Source of the DNA: Certhia americana | Lineage: Eukaryota > Chordata > Aves > Passeriformes > Certhiidae | DNA length: 64,000 bases | Direction of reading: 5' to 3' | NCBI GenBank assembly: GCA_018697195.1 | Contig: CM031857.1 | Coordinates: 58,090,149-58,154,148, forward strand | In this document: piece after piece, positions 60,267-64,000 of the stretch | Layout of the letters: each line of letters starts with the position of its first letter | Numbering within the stretch: the stretch's first letter is position 1 | Translations under genes and position numbers: made by a program | The notes under the pieces: model-generated | What the model was told of the DNA's origin: nothing | The model's input: the letters and a program-made list of their open reading frames with translations, nothing else | The model's database searches: none

Positions 60267-63200
60267 TGTTCCAGCAGTCAGCCAAATGGGACATTGATAA
60301 AATTATTAAAAATATTTTCTGCTCTAGAAACCCCAATGTATATAAGACTGTGTTTGTGATGTCTAAGTAATTTTTTTTTTTAATCACTTATAATCTAATG
60401 AAAACAAAAATCGAAGCAATCCTTGTTGGTGGATAAGGAGTATGGAGATTACAGAAAATAGTTTGAAATCTTACTGAAAGTAATAATCTGAAAGTATGAG
60501 AGTTAACTTCTGACACATCAAAGGAGTCCCTGTCAGCAATCATAGTGGCAGCTAAGAAGGAATGAAATGTGTACTCTTATTCTTCTGATCTGAACCCAGA
60601 CTTCAAACTGTACCTTGTCAGTAAAATCCTGGGTGGTGGAAAAAGTTGTGGCTACTCTTTGCCATTCAAACAGAACAGCATTTGATTATGCAGTAGATTA
60701 ATTTCAAGACTAAGTTATTATATTGATTAAAAATAGAGCTAGAATTAACAAGTACTATTAAAAAGGTGAATAAATCTTGAAGGAAAAGTGAGGGAGCATG
60801 AGGGAGCATGTGATACTAAATTCAGATCTGTTAGGAATTTCATATACACAATTGGAAAGAGGAAAAATTTTAATTGGTATTGAAATAAATGGGCAACCCG
60901 TAGAGTTGACCATAATGTACTTGTATGTTCTGAAATCTAGATGTTGTGAAATTATAGAAGGCTATAAAAAAGCACCTACAAAGGTAATAGGGATTAGAGA
61001 TAATGGTATTGCTTAAGTTTTCAGCAGGTGTATAATCATGAAAGTAGAAGATAAACCATGTAGTGATACAGAGACAAATCCATGAACAAATGCATGGTCA
61101 AAAATAATACAAAGGTTAGAAAAATATCAAAGCTGATAGAATAATAACACAAAGAAGTAAAGTATGAAAGATTGAAACATGATTTCCTTTGTCCTTTAAT
61201 ACAGAAAAGTAATGATAATATATTTCTAGCTGAAAATACCAGGTAAGACAGTGTTCAGCTCCAAAGGGAATAACCTCACCTATTTGGAAAATTAAAGAAA
61301 AAAATATGTATCTCTGATTATAAAACTCTCATTATATTGCCTTAGTTTCACTTTGGCCTGTTAGAGTTCTTAACAATTTTGTTTCTATAGTCTTTGAAAT
61401 AAAAAAGAAAACTAAAAATGGTATTGAATGCAGAATGGTTTTGCTAAAGTTTGTTGAAACATGTTAAAGAAATAGAATAAGATAGATCATTCTTTTTGAT
61501 AAATTATTTTCTAGACAAGAGAATTGTATTAGGATTCATGTATCTGGACTTCAATAGAAAAAGTACCAGATGGAATTTATCAGCCTATGTGAAGAAAATG
61601 AAGATTTGTACTAGGATAATTGATTATTTAAAGAACTGTTTGAGATGTTTTTCTCCATGTGTAATGACAGAGAGGAAATTATCAGAAATGAATGAGGCTA
61701 ACTTTGGAATAGTTGACATGAGGAAGACAGACAGCTATTATTTAATGCTTTTATGTGTGTGTGTGGGGTATTATTTTTACCTTTTATTGAATTACATCAC
61801 TTGACAACTCTAAGTTGAGAAACCATTGTGAAAACAGAGGACTAATTAAATGCACCAGAAAAGTATGAATAATCTTGAGGAGTAAATCATATGTCATTTA
61901 AGAGCATGAAATCAAAATCATCTGAAAATTGGATTTTACTTAAAAATTATGACATTTTCAATTGAAAAAAAAAAAAAAAAAGAAGAGGAGAAAAGATTTA
62001 AATTACCCATCTCTTAGTACAGAATGAAATTTAGTTCAACTCTTGGATGCCACATTTTAGACAGTTATACCAGAACCGATCATCCCAAACTCCTTTCGCA
62101 GTCAGCAAAGAGAAATAGGCCTTTTTAGGAAGTGAGAACTTTAACGAGTTTTAGGCATCTGCCTTGGGATGAAATGAATTGCACCATGAGACTTTCTTCC
62201 CTCTGTGAAGGAAGAATAAACATCTACTAAGCTTCTTAAAAAAAAAAAAAATAAAAAATCTAGTCTTGCAGTCAAGAGAATATTACCTTAGTTGACTACA
62301 ACATGCTGTCAGATGTGACAATGAAAATGGCAAATGTAAACTTAGGATTTATTGAATAAGGCGGTAGAAACAGCAATGTTGAGTTAAGTAAATACACAGA
62401 TGAGATTTTATCTTAAATACTGTGAACAGGATATCCATAACCAGAAGAATAGTTAGATCAGGAAAAATTAATATGTGAAACTTTTTCAGTTTATGGAATA
62501 GATTATAGTATATACACATGACTTAATAGTCCAAGAAAGCCAATCCTGTTAAAGTCTCTGATATTGTATAAAAGAAACTATTGTTTTGTGAAATATTTCA
62601 GCAAGTAGAAATCAGTGCCTGCAGAGACAATGTGTAAAAATACTTTTGCAAACACTAGTGCCTTAAGAAGAATGGTCTTAAGTAGATAAAATGATACAAA
62701 ATTGGCTACAAATTAGATAAAACCTAAAATGTTATCAAATTTTGGGAGCATTCGCATTCTAAAAGAAAAGTGGAAGTGCAGCTTTATGATTCAGTCCCAT
62801 CCCTAATTAAAAGACATGATTACTATCTTTTATAATGAAAAATTATTTTCACATGAATTGTTTAGTTATTTTTTTACCCTAAGTTAAAATACTAATTAGT
62901 AAATATTGAACATGCTTGCTAATAAGTAGGATTTTCAAGTTATGTTTTAATAGCTTTTTATTTCATACTGTAATTTAATTACAAACATAAATTATACGCA
63001 ATAATTAGTAATATTGAGAACTCATACAGCAGGTTAAAATTTGTTTTACTGGAATTTGCCTTTTAAAAGCAAGCTATGCAAAGTGTGATCTAGTGCCATA
63101 CTTTGAACACCTGAATTTAGGCAGTAAAGAAACCTTTCAACATATCCTTCATATAGGACACCTATATGGTGTTTATATGTAAATTTCTGTTCATAAGCTA

Positions 63201-63360
63201 GTTGTCTAAGTTGCCGTGGAGATCTATAGAGCTTTAATTAGTACAGTGAATGGACCTTAGAGAGCTTTTAAGGCCAAACCCTTTAGAAGTGTCACTCCTA
63301 GCCCACACATAAGACCAGTGCAATTTAAGAAACTCTAGGACATTTGACACAAGATGTGGA
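60267..63360. other. Unique AT-rich DNA, no gene seen
   Basis: Contains a 10-bp tandem duplication (GAGGGAGCAT, 60790-60809), A runs at 61965-61981 and 62239-62251, and frames under 105 codons. No exon was recognised. Confidence 0.55.
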
Positions 63361-63361
63361 G

Positions 63362-63543
63362 CAGCAGGTATGTGGAATAAGCTAAGGCATTTCAAATGGC
63401 ATTAGATGGAAACATTTAAAAGGCATGTGGAAGTGGCGTTTGGGGATATGATTTAGTGGTAAACATTCTGGTGCTGGTTAATGCTTGTACTCAGTGATAT
63501 TAGGGCTCTTTTCCAAACTTTATGATTCTGTGATTCTGTGATA
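63362..63543 (+). mobile_element. CR1 LINE 3' end with 8-mer tail
   Basis: On the plus strand the final ORF2/3'-UTR blocks appear in order: GAAACATTTAAAAGGCATGTGG, GTGGCGTTTGGGGATATG, ATTTAGTGGTAAACATTC, GGGCTCTTTTCCAAACTTTATG. The copy ends in two TGATTCTG units, the diagnostic CR1 terminal repeat. It is a 5'-truncated insertion of about 180 bp. Confidence 0.95.
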
Positions 63544-64000
63544 CCTAGTTGGAGTACCAGAGCTGAACCTGACAGAAGCACTGTGATGGACTCAAAGCTT
63601 ACTACATCAGCAATATTTAAAAATAAAATTTTCTTTGCAACACAGGTATATGATATGAAATTTACTGCTACAGGAGGCAAGAAGCCAAAACTGACTGAAA
63701 AACTCAAGAAAGAAATTCACTTTAAAATCAGTCAGTATAATGGAGTAGATACAGAGTCAGGCTGAGTAAGCTATGTGTCCTATAGTAACTAACAGCGTGC
63801 TGAATTTTCACAAAAAAAAGGATAGAACTCTAAGCAGAAGGTTATAAATTCTGGTGCTCCTTCACTGTTGTACTTTAGAGGAACTATAACTTGCATCTTA
63901 ACCAGCCTTAAGCCCTAATTGATGTTATGCCTGCTTTTCATCTTATCCAAAAGCCTCTTTTCCAGATCAGAGTCAAGACTCCATCCTAACTTTCTGTTGA
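63544..64000. other. Unique DNA, no gene seen
   Basis: A 75-codon plus-strand frame (63538-63765) begins at the CR1 tail and is rich in Lys/Thr, with no recognised domain. Nothing else was seen. Confidence 0.5.

Overview
The window looks like a gene-free stretch of avian nuclear DNA, either intergenic or inside a very large intron. The organism call rests on the repeats. There are ten fragments of CR1 non-LTR retrotransposon, including 3' ends built from the ATTCTRTG-type 8-mer, and several long terminal repeats (LTRs) of the avian class III (ERVL-like) endogenous retroviruses. A neoavian bird, probably a songbird, is the best guess, but species cannot be read from the sequence. Base composition is AT-rich with few CpGs, and the GC-richer patches coincide with the mobile elements.

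Layout. 1-1040: a GTGA microsatellite, a long antisense CR1 copy and a TG/TA tract. 1041-13720: unique AT-rich DNA with homopolymers, a GGAA-type minisatellite (3.7 kb) and a G/T-rich GGTT block (6.4-6.6 kb). 13.7-16.8 kb: an old CR1 copy on the plus strand, a degraded ERV LTR and a strong stem-loop. 16.8-31.7 kb: mostly unique DNA with small CR1 pieces at 20.9 and 22.3 kb. 31.7-37.7 kb: an LTR-like promoter cluster, a CR1 3' end and a nearly complete 1.07-kb LTR. 37.7-47.3 kb: unique DNA, CR1 copies at 42.2 and 45.6 kb, and a clean solo LTR with a 5-bp target-site duplication at 46.9 kb. 47.3-57.5 kb: an LTR tail, a GATA/GACA microsatellite, a CR1 endonuclease-domain fragment, another LTR, and a GC-rich block next to a CR1 reverse-transcriptase fragment. 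57.5-64 kb: unique DNA ending in a CR1 3' tail at 63.4-63.54 kb.

No intact protein-coding gene, exon, tRNA, rRNA or CRISPR array could be recognised. The longest open frame (239 codons, 36841-37560) lies inside an LTR and is not a gene. Three stretches deserve a search as possible eroded or unrecognised coding sequence: 5521-6027, 48027-49356 and 59394-60266. I found no evidence of a novel multi-gene system. The most interesting items are the solo LTR, a miRNA-like stem-loop at 16550-16612, a near-perfect 25-bp palindrome at 39404-39428, and a strand bias of the retroelements.
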